A stretch of DNA of 7,835 bases from a methanogenic archaeon (GCA_902787415.1 CADAGG010000099.1:1-7835); one strand, 5' to 3'; shown: positions 1 to 5,978, counted from the first letter of the stretch. Numbers and translations are program-made. The notes: a model not told the origin generated them from the sequence alone.

Positions 1-276
1 GAGGAGGTCGTCGATTCCCTTCTGGTCGGTGGGGTCCATGCCGGTGATGGCCTTGGCGATCTCGGTGCGGACGTTCTCGACGGCCTGCTGCACTCCCTTT
101 CCGGAGTACCTCTTGCCGCCGTCGCGGAGCTCGTGGGCCTCCCACATTCCGGTGGACGCACCGGAGGGTGCGATAGCGGAGATCTCGTGTCCGTTGACGG
201 TGACGACCGCCTCGACGGTGGGGTTTCCTCTGGAGTCCAGAACTTCCCTTGCCCATACTTTCTCGATTGTTGCCAT
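1..276 (-). CDS. eno: Enolase, N-terminal part (runs off the window)
   Basis: Enolase (phosphopyruvate hydratase) interconverts 2-phosphoglycerate and phosphoenolpyruvate in cytosolic glycolysis and gluconeogenesis. Ninety-two codons are visible; the rest lies beyond base 1. The conserved N-terminal motif DSRGNPTVE is at residues 14-22. The mobile catalytic loop SGASTG is at 38-43, followed by an EAHELRD block, and the [11 protein letters not shown] segment also matches the family. The usual VPSGAST reads APSGAST here. The ATG at 276-274 is chosen because it gives the expected short N-terminus and has GAGG about 7 nt upstream. The gene starts 11 nt after the receiver-DUF835 stop and shows no TATA box of its own, so it is probably the second gene of that transcript. 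Domain assignment is firm; nothing can be said about the C-terminal barrel. Confidence 0.97.
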   Translation of the reverse strand, partial: MATIEKVWAREVLDSRGNPTVEAVVTVNGHEISAIAPSGASTGMWEAHELRDGGKRYSGKGVQQAVENVRTEIAKAITGMDPTDQKGIDDLL

Positions 277-287
277 ATCAATGCCTC

Positions 288-1190
288 TCATTCAATCCTG
301 TATTCGGTCATCATCCCGGTGAGCAGGTTCCTGACGTTCTGCGTCAGGAGGCTGCCGTCCACGGATATGAGTAATGTAAAAGTCTTCTTCTTCCTCATGG
401 AGACGATCTGCTGGACCGCCCTGAGTGTCATGTCGACGCCGCAGTGCTCGATGATGTTGTCGAGGTCTCCGATGGAAACCAGCGGGGCCTTGTTGGACAT
501 GATGAAGTCGTCCACGGCCTGGATCATCTTACCCAGCGGGAAGTTGTATCCGGAGAGCGTGAACACCTCCGCGGCCTTGTCGAGTCCGAACCTCTCCCTG
601 GCCACCTTGGCCCTGGCGGAGGTCACCAGCATCATGTCGTAACCCGCGTTGGCGAACACCTGCACGGTCTGCTGGATGACGATTGGTCTCTCCTCGAAGA
701 AGATGTATGATTCGCCGTATGTTACTCCCCTGCGTGCCAGTTCCACCTCGGGGTTCACGGCCTCGGTCTCCTCGAACAGCTTGGGGACGACCTTCTTGCG
801 GTCCTTGGGGACCAGCTGCCTGATGGCCTCGGTGAGCTGCTCGGCGGTGAAGGGCCTGACCAAGGTGGCCTTCACGAAGGGGCAGTCGGCGGGGACGAGC
901 TCGTAGACCGTGCGGATGACCAGGATTCCGGGTCCTCCCTCGATCTTCTTCCTGCGCTCCTTCCTGCTCTCCTTCTCCTCCTCTTCGGGGGTGATCATGG
1001 TCAGGAACGACATTCCCGTGCCCTCCTCGACGGAGGTGTCCAGGATGACCATCTGGGGCTGGAAGGTTTCCAGGTCCTCGAGGGCTCCGGAAAGGGTGGG
1101 GGATACCTTGGTCTCCACGCCCAACCTCTCTATGATACCGCAGAACATCTGCGACATTGCGGTCCTGTCCTCGATGACTAGTGCTTTCAC
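288..1190 (-). CDS. Receiver-like domain fused to a DUF835 domain
   Basis: A 300-residue soluble protein of unknown function. Residues 1-128 look like a CheY-type receiver: acidic pair E7-D8, candidate phospho-acceptor D51 at the end of the VILD strand, T94 after the next strand, and R112-P-F where most receivers have K-P-F. A highly charged E/K/R-rich stretch (about 68-83) is inserted between the strands. Residues 153-292 resemble DUF835, an archaeal domain found with receivers and sensor kinases: GESYIFFEE, an LVT strand, a [14 protein letters not shown] strand-helix and an LLISVD strand. There is no DNA-binding domain, so an output by protein contact is more likely than direct promoter binding; this is inference. 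The start is GTG at 1190-1188, preceded by GTGAT with 5 nt spacing. Enolase follows after 11 nt. No cognate histidine kinase is visible in the window. Confidence 0.85.
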   Translation of the reverse strand: MKALVIEDRTAMSQMFCGIIERLGVETKVSPTLSGALEDLETFQPQMVILDTSVEEGTGMSFLTMITPEEEEKESRKERRKKIEGGPGILVIRTVYELVPADCPFVKATLVRPFTAEQLTEAIRQLVPKDRKKVVPKLFEETEAVNPEVELARRGVTYGESYIFFEERPIVIQQTVQVFANAGYDMMLVTSARAKVARERFGLDKAAEVFTLSGYNFPLGKMIQAVDDFIMSNKAPLVSIGDLDNIIEHCGVDMTLRAVQQIVSMRKKKTFTLLISVDGSLLTQNVRNLLTGMMTEYRIE

Positions 1191-1221
1191 GGAGAATCAC
1201 TCGGCGGGTTCATTTACTTGT

Positions 1222-1230
1222 GATATAAAG
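1222..1230 (-). promoter_or_regulatory. TATA box of the receiver-DUF835/eno unit
   Basis: On the minus strand the sequence reads CTTTATATCA, close to the archaeal box A consensus. Its centre lies about 36 nt from the GTG at 1190, which predicts a transcript start near 1199-1202. The leader would be only about 10 nt, just enough to hold the GTGAT Shine-Dalgarno-like site at 1200-1196. Confidence 0.6.
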
Positions 1231-1304
1231 TAGGTACGCGCGAACAGTCGCGGGCGCGTGAGACGGAGTCGATCCGTAAGAATCCTGTAAGAACTAATGG
1301 TAAT

Positions 1305-1347
1305 GAAAAAAGTAGGGCGGGAGTCCGGTGATCGGACATACCCGCCG
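1305..1347 (-). terminator. Hairpin plus U-run downstream of rpl40e
   Basis: On the minus strand the outer stem GGCGGG/CCCGCC (1346-1341 with 1321-1316) encloses a perfect inner stem GTCCG/CGGAC (1337-1333 with 1327-1323) around a 5-nt loop. Four nt later comes a run of six T (1311-1306). It lies about 35 nt after the rpl40e stop and before the promoter of the next gene. A second small hairpin, CGCAGC-loop-GCTGCG (1371-1357), lies between the stop and this element. Archaeal termination relies mainly on U-tracts, so the T-run is the key part; the stems may protect the 3' end. Confidence 0.65.
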
Positions 1348-1380
1348 CAACCTTGACGCAGCAAAGCTGCGCAGGCAAGC

Positions 1381-1530
1381 TCACTGCTTCCTGCTCTCTT
1401 TTGCCTTGGGCCTAAGGTTGCTGTATCCGCATTTGCGGCACTTGGACGCCTTGACGGGGTTCGTCGCATAGCAGTTCATGCAGACGGACTTCTCAAGGAG
1501 CCTGTGCTCAGCCTCTTTGAAACGGGCCAT
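1381..1530 (-). CDS. rpl40e: Large-subunit ribosomal protein L40e
   Basis: A 49-residue basic protein of the archaeal 50S subunit, homologous to the ribosomal part of the eukaryotic ubiquitin-L40 fusion. Here it stands alone without ubiquitin, as is normal in archaea. The four zinc ligands are two CxxC knuckles, C17-M-N-C20 and C31-R-K-C34, followed by [10 protein letters not shown], a typical L40e C-terminus rich in lysine and arginine. Length matches the family (about 48-50). The ATG at 1530-1528 gives the standard start MARFKEAE and has GAGG at 1542-1539, 8 nt upstream. It has its own TATA box and terminator and appears monocistronic. Confidence 0.95.
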   Translation of the reverse strand: MARFKEAEHRLLEKSVCMNCYATNPVKASKCRKCGYSNLRPKAKESRKQ

Positions 1531-1560
1531 TTCTTATTCCTCGCCCGAACAATAGGCCGC

Positions 1561-1570
1561 TATTATAAAA
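1561..1570 (-). promoter_or_regulatory. TATA box of rpl40e
   Basis: The minus strand reads CTTTTATAATAG. The centre is about 36 nt from the ATG, which predicts a transcript start near 1540 and a leader of about 10-12 nt containing the GAGG ribosome binding site. Confidence 0.65.
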
Positions 1571-1722
1571 GGATTAGGTCTGTCGCGACCCGCCCAGAGG
1601 CCGATCGGGGATGCTCCGGAAGGCATGCTCCCGCAGGCACGGAACCGGACGTCTGGAACATACGGAAATACCCGATATGGCTGACGCTGCCGGATACCGA
1701 TTGAGAAGGTGCCGGGGACGGC
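1571..1722. other. Intergenic stretch with no recognisable feature
   Basis: This is the gap between the rpl40e promoter and the end of the DUF4443-like gene. It is GC-rich. I find no tRNA-like T-arm, no C/D-box pair and no credible coding frame. A 4-bp GCCG/CGGC hairpin (1711-1722) directly follows the upstream gene's stop but has no U-run. Confidence 0.4.
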
Positions 1723-2310
1723 TCAGAGCAGTTCGAAGGCTGCGTTGAGGGCGGCCTCGATGGCCACGACCTTGGTGGGTCCGCTGCCCACGATGATGGC
1801 GTCGTCGGCGGTGATCCCGCTCTCCTTGCGGATCTTGTAGGCCAGCTCGGGGCTCTGCTCGTCGAGGTTCCAGTCCGGAGGGATCATGAGCTTGCCGTCG
1901 CGGAGGACCACAGTGGTGCAGCCGAAGGCTCCCGCCTTGATTCCCGCGTCGCGCTGCTCCATACCGTTCACGATCCTGTTGCCGACGCCGTACACGATGA
2001 CTCCCTGGGAGAACTCTCCCACGGTGGAACCCTCGCTGAGCTTGATATCCATGAGCCTGACAGGGATCTGGTCGAGGAAGACCAGTCCGGCCTTGGTGAT
2101 GGATATGCCGGTCTGCTTGATGGTGATGAAATTCCAGTCGCGGAACTTCTCGAGGATGCGGCGCATGCTCCCCTCGCCCACGCCGACGAGTTCTGCCAAT
2201 CTCTTACGCCCGAGCCTCTTGCCGTCGGCAAGGAGATACAGGGCATAGTAGACATTGGCATCGCTGAAACGGAACATAGGACCAAAGGCGGGGATATCCA
2301 TGATTTTCAT
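1723..2310 (-). CDS. Winged-helix/DUF4443-like archaeal protein
   Basis: A 195-residue archaeal protein of unknown role. Residues 14-75 form a winged helix-turn-helix: FSDANVYYALYLLADG, then GRKRLAELVGVGEGSMRRILEKFRDW as the HTH, then wing and KAG. The C-terminal half carries a block I associate with DUF4443: NGMEQRDAGIKAGAFGCTTVVLRDGKLMIPP (about 114-144), then a small alpha/beta tail ending in a helix of Ala and Leu. The combination suggests a ligand- or metabolite-responsive DNA-binding regulator, but no ligand is known to me. The first ATG (2310) is chosen over the internal ATG at 2301 because GAGGTG sits 5 nt before it. The gene lies 97 nt after metK on the same strand and has its own TATA-like element and a structured leader. 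The family name is from memory of motifs; the HTH call is firmer. Confidence 0.75.
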   Translation of the reverse strand: MKIMDIPAFGPMFRFSDANVYYALYLLADGKRLGRKRLAELVGVGEGSMRRILEKFRDWNFITIKQTGISITKAGLVFLDQIPVRLMDIKLSEGSTVGEFSQGVIVYGVGNRIVNGMEQRDAGIKAGAFGCTTVVLRDGKLMIPPDWNLDEQSPELAYKIRKESGITADDAIIVGSGPTKVVAIEAALNAAFELL

Positions 2311-2355
2311 TGTCGCACCTCGAGAGGTCGCGGCCGGTTGCCCGGCCGCAGTTGG
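2311..2355 (-). promoter_or_regulatory. Structured 5' leader: GNRA-capped stem and SD hairpin
   Basis: On the transcribed strand GCGGCCGG (2349-2342) and CCGGCCGC (2337-2330) form a perfect 8-bp G+C stem closed by the tetraloop GCAA, a GNRA loop. Directly after it ACCT (2328-2325) can pair with AGGT (2320-2317) around CTCG. That second hairpin covers most of the Shine-Dalgarno GAGGTG (2321-2316). Translation of the DUF4443-like gene could therefore depend on this structure. The stem could instead mark the 3' end of the metK transcript, though no U-run follows. Confidence 0.5.
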
Positions 2356-2373
2356 ATGGGTTTTAATGGGTGT

Positions 2374-2388
2374 ATTATATTTTTAAAT
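2374..2388 (-). promoter_or_regulatory. TATA-like element of the DUF4443-like gene
   Basis: The minus strand reads ATTTAAAAATATAAT in otherwise GC-rich DNA. A centre near 2382 predicts a transcript start near 2356 and a leader of about 46 nt that contains the two hairpins and the ribosome binding site. The metK stop codon is only about 20 nt upstream, so metK read-through is possible. Confidence 0.5.
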
Positions 2389-2407
2389 CTTTGCCGAACG
2401 GAGGGCC

Positions 2408-3646
2408 TCAGAAGGTCTTGATCTTTCCGGCGATGATCTTCTCGGACACCTTGTCGATGTTGTCGAGCCAGTCCGCTGCGATGGAGTATGCCTCGTCCTT
2501 CCACTTGGGGAGCCTGGCATCATCGGCCGCGTTGGGAGTGATGATGTCGATGTTGGCGTTCAGGGGATCGGAGATGGTGTGTCCAATCTGGGACAGGAGC
2601 CTCACGTGGATCTCGGCGTCTGCCTTGACCTTCTTGGCGACATCGTTGGCGATGATGTTGGAGAGGACGTTGTAGATCTTTCCGACGTGGGTGATGGGGT
2701 TCTTACCGGAGGTCGCCTCCATGGACATGGGCCTGAAGGGGGTGATGAGTCCGTTGCACCTGTTTCCACGGCCGACGGATCCGTCGTCTCCCATCTCCTG
2801 GGACAGTCCGGTGACGGTGAGGTAGTAGACTCCCCTCTTGTAATCGTCTCCGGTGTTGAGGTCGAGCTTGAGCCTGACATCGGAGCCTTCCCTGTCGATG
2901 ATCTTGTTGCCGTTCTCGAGGACGTATTTGTGCATCTCCTCCATGGTGGACTTGTAGGCCTCCTTGTCGTCGATGTACTTGTCGACCATGGCACAGCAGA
3001 CGGTCATGGTGATGTTCTTTCCTACACGGCTGCACATGACCTTGACGTCCTGTCCGGCTGCGGGGATCTTCTTCTTCATGTCGCCGTTGATGTACTGCTC
3101 GGTCTCCTTGGTGAGGGTATCGGTGATGGAGAAAGGCGCGAATCCGACACCGAAGGAGGTGTCGTTGGAGAGGTAGTTGGATGCTTTGTAGACACCGGTG
3201 AGGTCATCGGATCCCATTCCGAGCTTGGTGTCGAGTATGACGTCGGTGTCGACGTTGAGGTGGGGGTACATCTTCTTCAGGTACTTCCTGACGCCATCGA
3301 GTGCGGTAGGCTCGACAGGAAGGGAGATCTTCTCTTTTCCTTTCTCGATGTAGGTGGTTGCACGTCCGTCCATGAGGATGTAGACGGGCTTGATGATCTT
3401 TCCTCCGCCGAACTTGGGGGCGGAGATACCGGCGACGACCTCGGTCTGGTCGGTGTTGTGGTGGAGGACGTGTCCGACCTCCTTCTTGTACATGGCACAG
3501 AGCGCTTCGGAAACGGTCTCGGCGACACCGTCCGCGACAGAGTCAGGGTGTCCGATTCCTTTCCTCTCGACAATCTCGATCTGCCTCATGGGCACAGGAA
3601 CCTGGTTGATTCCGTTAACGTAGATGTTCTTCTTCTTAGATGCCAT
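2408..3646 (-). CDS. metK: S-adenosylmethionine synthetase, archaeal type
   Basis: Methionine adenosyltransferase makes S-adenosylmethionine from methionine and ATP, releasing phosphate and pyrophosphate. SAM supplies methyl groups and radical-SAM chemistry, both heavily used in methanogens. The 412-residue protein is the archaeal class, which is very divergent from bacterial MetK. The nucleotide-binding signature GIGHPDS is at 30-36, with HHNTDQTEV (62-70), a glycine-rich FGGGK segment (79-83), [10 protein letters not shown] (142-151), [11 protein letters not shown] (286-296) and [17 protein letters not shown] (310-326). Length is close to the usual 400-410, with no gap. The ATG at 3646 gives the normal N-terminus ([10 protein letters not shown]). 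The gene is divergent from the HTH-CBS regulator across 116 bp. Confidence 0.97.
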   Translation of the reverse strand: MASKKKNIYVNGINQVPVPMRQIEIVERKGIGHPDSVADGVAETVSEALCAMYKKEVGHVLHHNTDQTEVVAGISAPKFGGGKIIKPVYILMDGRATTYIEKGKEKISLPVEPTALDGVRKYLKKMYPHLNVDTDVILDTKLGMGSDDLTGVYKASNYLSNDTSFGVGFAPFSITDTLTKETEQYINGDMKKKIPAAGQDVKVMCSRVGKNITMTVCCAMVDKYIDDKEAYKSTMEEMHKYVLENGNKIIDREGSDVRLKLDLNTGDDYKRGVYYLTVTGLSQEMGDDGSVGRGNRCNGLITPFRPMSMEATSGKNPITHVGKIYNVLSNIIANDVAKKVKADAEIHVRLLSQIGHTISDPLNANIDIITPNAADDARLPKWKDEAYSIAADWLDNIDKVSEKIIAGKIKTF

Positions 3647-3664
3647 TGTTAATCCCTTCTCGGC

Positions 3665-3674
3665 CTTTATAAAG
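3665..3674 (-). promoter_or_regulatory. TATA box of metK
   Basis: CTTTATAAAG is a perfect 10-bp palindrome and a near-ideal box A. Its centre is 23-24 nt from the A of the metK ATG, which implies a leaderless or nearly leaderless transcript. The stretch before the ATG (GGGATTAACA) is only a weak Shine-Dalgarno. A second candidate, TTTATTAA at 3716-3709 on the minus strand, would give a leader of about 40 nt; I cannot choose firmly between them. Confidence 0.55.
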
Positions 3675-3731
3675 AAAAGACTGATACTGTCCTGTTAGTC
3701 ATACTCGTTAATAAAGACCACGGTTAAAAAT

Positions 3732-3745
3732 ATTCATATATGAAT
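3732..3745 (+). promoter_or_regulatory. Palindrome overlapping the TATA box of the HTH-CBS gene
   Basis: ATTCATATATGAAT is a perfect 14-bp palindrome centred at 3738/3739. Its middle provides the TATA element, and the centre is 24-25 nt upstream of the ATG at 3763. No Shine-Dalgarno precedes that ATG, so a leaderless transcript fits. A dyad over the TATA box is a classic site for repression, possibly by the HTH-CBS protein itself. A second AT-rich run, TTTTATAA (3745-3752), is too close to the ATG to be its TATA box. Confidence 0.55.
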
Positions 3746-3762
3746 TTTATAATCCCCTATGC

Positions 3763-4278
3763 ATGAAATTCCCTCCCGCGAGCGACATACGCAGAATCAG
3801 GAAGGCCCTTGACATCACGCAGACCGAACTCGCAAAGGAATCGGGTGTCAGTCAGAGCACCATCGCCAAGATCGAGAAGGACCGCATATCGGCCAGTTAC
3901 GAGACCGTGGTCAAGCTCTTCGAGACCCTCGACGAGATGGCCAAGAACTCCAAGCACGACCTCACCGCGGCCGATGTCGCCACCAAGGAGATCATCACCA
4001 TACAGAGCACCGAGAAGGTCCGCAGCGCCACCGAGATCATGAGGAGCAGCGGGGTCTCCCAGCTGCCCTTCGACAAGATGCGCAGCGGCAAGACCATGGA
4101 GGAGCTGAAGGACATGCCCATCCATGCCATCATGGACGACAACTTCCCCTCGGTCAACGAGAACACCCCCATGTCGTCGGTCACCGCCATGATGAGCGAC
4201 TGCAACGCGGTGCTCGTGCTCAGGAAGGGAAAACCTGTGGGGATCATCACCAAGGCGGATCTTCTCAAGCTGATCTGA
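3763..4278 (+). CDS. XRE-type HTH regulator with paired CBS domains
   Basis: A 171-residue archaeal transcription regulator. Residues 6-60 are an XRE/Cro-type helix-turn-helix (IRRIRKALDITQTELAKESG, then VSQSTIAKIEKDRISAS, then YETVVKLFETL). CBS2 is complete at about 117-171 (PIHAIMDDNFPSV to KPVGIITKADLLKLI). CBS1 (about 67-103) starts normally with ITIQSTEKVRSATEIMRSSGVSQLPF. It then runs straight into DKMRSGKTMEELKDMP and lacks the expected VGSITE strand and following helix, roughly 15-20 residues. Family members I know are nearer 185-190 residues. CBS pairs bind adenosyl compounds (AMP, ATP, SAM, methylthioadenosine), so the position opposite metK suggests a SAM- or nucleotide-responsive switch; that is inference. 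The 3' end overlaps the convergent RNase Z gene by 14 bp. Expression looks leaderless. Confidence 0.9.
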   Translation: MKFPPASDIRRIRKALDITQTELAKESGVSQSTIAKIEKDRISASYETVVKLFETLDEMAKNSKHDLTAADVATKEIITIQSTEKVRSATEIMRSSGVSQLPFDKMRSGKTMEELKDMPIHAIMDDNFPSVNENTPMSSVTAMMSDCNAVLVLRKGKPVGIITKADLLKLI

Positions 4279-5170
4279 TACCGCCCTTGACGGTGACGTA
4301 AAACTCGAAGTCGCGGGGGACCACCGTGTTGGGGAATACCGCGGAGGCCTCCTCGAGGACCGGTTTCAGGTCCTTGTAGCGGTTGCTCACGTGAATGAGC
4401 ACCAGCGTTCCCACGCCGGCCTCGTCGGCCACCTCGGCGGCCTGCTTCGCGGTGGAATGATTGTGCGCCTCGGCGTTGGATTCCTCCGAGGTCAGATAGG
4501 TGCTCTCGTGGATGAGGACATCCACTCCCCTCACCGCATCTATGACGCTCTGGCACTTCTTCGTGTCGCCGGTGTAGGCGACGGAGCTGCCGGGTACCGG
4601 TGGCAGGCAGATGTCCTCCATGCGGACCCCGTTAACCTCCTCCCCGTTCTCCAGCCTGCGGAAGTCGTCCCCTTTGATACCCAGGGATTCCGCCTTGGCG
4701 GTGTCGATCTTCCTGGCGGGTCCGTCCCTGAGGACGTATCCCTGCGACGCTATCCCGTGCTCGGTGGCGAAGACCTCCACGGTCATGCCCGCCACCCCGA
4801 CCCGGTCCCCGGGCCCGACGTCGCGCATCTCGAGGGGATATCCTATCTCGCCCTCGCAGACCTCCAGGCAGGATCTCAGGGCCTCCGAGAAGCCTTCCGG
4901 CCCGCACACGAGCAGAGGGTCCGTCCTCCCGGACATGCCCATGGTCTGCAGAAGTCCGGGGAGCCCGTAGAAGTGGTCCCCGTGGAGATGGGTGACGAAG
5001 ATCCCGCGGATCTTCATGAAGGAGAAGCGGGAGACCATCAGCTGGCGCTGGGATCCCTCGCCGCAGTCGAAAAGGATGATGTCGGCTCCCCTCCTCACCG
5101 CCACACAGGGCAGGGCGCGGTCCCGGGAGGGGACGCTGGCGCCGGTTCCGAGGAAGAGATAGTCGAACAT
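4265..5170 (-). CDS. rnz: Ribonuclease Z (tRNase Z, short form)
   Basis: Metallo-beta-lactamase-fold endonuclease that removes the 3' trailer of precursor tRNAs before CCA addition. The 301 residues match the short form. Zinc ligands and signatures are intact: HLHGDH at 61-66, H138 in TEHGI, D202 in AYTGDT, H236-N-H238-S-T and H260 in LIHVSNRY. The N-terminal LFLGTGASVPSRDR and DCGEGSQRQL are family hallmarks. The exosite region (about 160-178) reads SLGIKGDDFRRLENGEEV; many homologues have a Gly-Pro-rich GIPPGP here. The ATG at 5170 is chosen because the frame runs on upstream only through another gene and GGTG lies 5 nt before it. The gene starts 10 nt after the Cys/His-rich gene's stop, so the two form a unit. 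Confidence 0.96.
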   Translation of the reverse strand: MFDYLFLGTGASVPSRDRALPCVAVRRGADIILFDCGEGSQRQLMVSRFSFMKIRGIFVTHLHGDHFYGLPGLLQTMGMSGRTDPLLVCGPEGFSEALRSCLEVCEGEIGYPLEMRDVGPGDRVGVAGMTVEVFATEHGIASQGYVLRDGPARKIDTAKAESLGIKGDDFRRLENGEEVNGVRMEDICLPPVPGSSVAYTGDTKKCQSVIDAVRGVDVLIHESTYLTSEESNAEAHNHSTAKQAAEVADEAGVGTLVLIHVSNRYKDLKPVLEEASAVFPNTVVPRDFEFYVTVKGGIRSA

Positions 5171-5180
5171 CTGGGCACCG

Positions 5181-5396
5181 TCAGTAAACGGCGTCGATGG
5201 CCCTGGAGGTCTTGGTCTCTTTCTTGTACTGCTTGTAGTGCTCCTTGCAGAGGTGTGCGTTGTGGGAGATCTCTCCCTTGAAGACGAGGCTGCACTTCTG
5301 GAGCTGCTTGAGGTTGAGGGACCTCTCGGCCTCGCATTCGCAACCCTTGACGTCGCAAATCGATACTTTGGCACCGTGGCCTGCTGTACTGGACAT
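5181..5396 (-). CDS. Small Cys/His-rich putative zinc-binding protein
   Basis: A 71-residue hydrophilic protein whose family I do not recognise by name. Candidate metal ligands are C14, C19, C21 and C35 in the first half (SICDVKGCEC, then QLQKCS) and H45, H48, C50, H53 in the second (SHNAHLCKEHYKQYKK). This could form one treble-clef-like site or two sites. A lysine-rich helix follows, suggesting nucleic-acid contact. It starts 25-30 nt downstream of a strong TATA box with no usable Shine-Dalgarno, so the ATG at 5396 is taken as a leaderless start. A longer frame upstream would overlap the ArsR-like gene and carries no homology-like sequence. It is the first gene of a unit with RNase Z, which points to an RNA-related role; that link is inference. 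Confidence 0.8.
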   Translation of the reverse strand: MSSTAGHGAKVSICDVKGCECEAERSLNLKQLQKCSLVFKGEISHNAHLCKEHYKQYKKETKTSRAIDAVY

Positions 5397-5420
5397 ACAC
5401 CCTGGATGGGCTACGAACCA

Positions 5421-5430
5421 TATATAAATG
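5421..5430 (-). promoter_or_regulatory. TATA box of the zinc-protein/RNase Z unit
   Basis: The minus strand reads ATTTATATATGG, with TTTATATA at 5428-5421, a near-consensus box A. The centre is about 28 nt from the A of the ATG at 5396. That predicts a leaderless or 1-3 nt leader transcript. Confidence 0.7.
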
Positions 5431-5455
5431 TCGGACTGCGGAGAATGACCCAGAT

Positions 5456-5872
5456 TCACAGAATCGGGATGTCGGAGGGCTGTCTCTCGTGACCGATGGT
5501 CTTCCTGCCCTCGACGGTGATGACGTAGATGCGCCACTTCTGGCGCTGGAGGTGGGTGATGAACCCGGCGCTCTCCAGGATCTCGAGATGGTAGGAGAGC
5601 TTGGAATCCGACATCCCGGTGATGTTCTTCAGGATGCTGGGACAGAGGTCCGCGGTGACCAGGGCGTGCAGGATCTGGATGCGGACGGGGGAGGACAGCG
5701 CCTTGAACCTCTCGGCCTCCTCCTCGAAAAGATGTGCGGGAGGGACCTGCTCCATGAGGATGTTGAGACCGCCCTTGCTCCTGACGATGGCCTGCATCTC
5801 CGGCGGGAGGTTCAGAACGCCCTCGGTGGGCTTCAGTGAATAGATGTCTCCGGGATCGTCTCTCGTAGGCAT
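5456..5872 (-). CDS. ArsR-like winged-helix transcription regulator
   Basis: A 138-residue DNA-binding protein. The core at about 50-122 is a typical ArsR/HTH_20 winged helix: EAERFKALSSPVRIQILHALV, then the HTH with recognition helix around SDSKLSYHLEILESAGF (88-104), then the wing QRQKWRIYVITVEGR. The metal motif ELCVCDL of ArsR/SmtB is absent. The equivalent place reads TADLCPSIL with a single Cys (C77), so arsenic or metal sensing is not supported. A 48-residue N-terminal extension precedes the core and is rich in Pro, Glu and Asp. The start at 5872 has AAGGAG about 11 nt upstream. A perfect inverted repeat lies in its promoter region, consistent with self-control and possibly control of the divergent rpe-fen genes. 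Signal and targets are unknown. Confidence 0.88.
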   Translation of the reverse strand: MPTRDDPGDIYSLKPTEGVLNLPPEMQAIVRSKGGLNILMEQVPPAHLFEEEAERFKALSSPVRIQILHALVTADLCPSILKNITGMSDSKLSYHLEILESAGFITHLQRQKWRIYVITVEGRKTIGHERQPSDIPIL

Positions 5873-5900
5873 AGTGTCCGTTTCTCCTTACAGAGGGTAT

Positions 5901-5920
5901 ATTTCAAAGATATTTGAAAT
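5901..5920. promoter_or_regulatory. Perfect 8-4-8 inverted repeat, likely operator
   Basis: ATTTCAAA (5901-5908) and TTTGAAAT (5913-5920) are exact reverse complements separated by GATA. A 20-bp dyad with 8-bp arms is a typical footprint for a dimeric winged-helix repressor. It lies 28-48 nt upstream of the ArsR-like ATG, where that gene's core promoter should be (the minus strand continues into GAAATATAC), and about 60-80 nt upstream of the rpe ATG. It could repress both divergent genes. The operator role is inferred from position and symmetry. Confidence 0.6.
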
Positions 5921-5947
5921 GTATTGTCGTCTCCGTTCCCGTGAAAG

Positions 5948-5955
5948 ATTTTAAC
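5948..5955 (+). promoter_or_regulatory. Possible TATA box of the rpe-fen unit
   Basis: ATTTTAAC is a modest TATA-like element about 28 nt before the ATG at 5979, which would imply a nearly leaderless transcript. However, a good GGTG site (5970-5973) sits 5 nt before the ATG and suggests a longer leader. In that case the promoter would be nearer the inverted repeat at 5901-5920. Confidence 0.35.
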
Positions 5956-5978
5956 GTGCATGCGCATACGGTGTAACC

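Noticed and set aside
1197..1469. 90-codon frame on the minus strand
   Set aside because: It runs through rpl40e in another frame, the terminator hairpin and the next promoter.
1504..1704. 66-codon frame on the plus strand
   Set aside because: It starts antisense inside rpl40e, crosses its TATA box and has no promoter or protein-like composition of its own.
1531..1722. tRNA or C/D-box RNA in the gap
   Set aside because: A GGTTCCG-like string on the minus strand is not followed by a T-arm match, no acceptor stem was found, and no C/D box pair is present.
1711..1722. Hairpin after the DUF4443-like stop
   Set aside because: Only 4 bp (GCCG/CGGC) with no U-run; too weak to call a terminator.
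2579..3652. Open frame of 357 codons on the plus strand
   Set aside because: It is exactly antisense to metK and its Val/Asp/Gly-rich translation is typical of the reverse of a GC-rich gene; metK is unmistakable.
4391..5281. Open frame of 296 codons on the plus strand
   Set aside because: Antisense to RNase Z, whose motifs are all intact; no recognisable protein features.
5171..5374. N-terminal extension of RNase Z
   Set aside because: The added residues are low-complexity Ser/Arg/Pro translation of the zinc-protein gene in another frame; the family starts at MFDYLFLGTG.
5397..5537. N-terminal extension of the Cys/His-rich protein
   Set aside because: It would overlap the ArsR-like gene by about 80 bp and run through the TATA box; the ATG at 5396 fits the promoter spacing.
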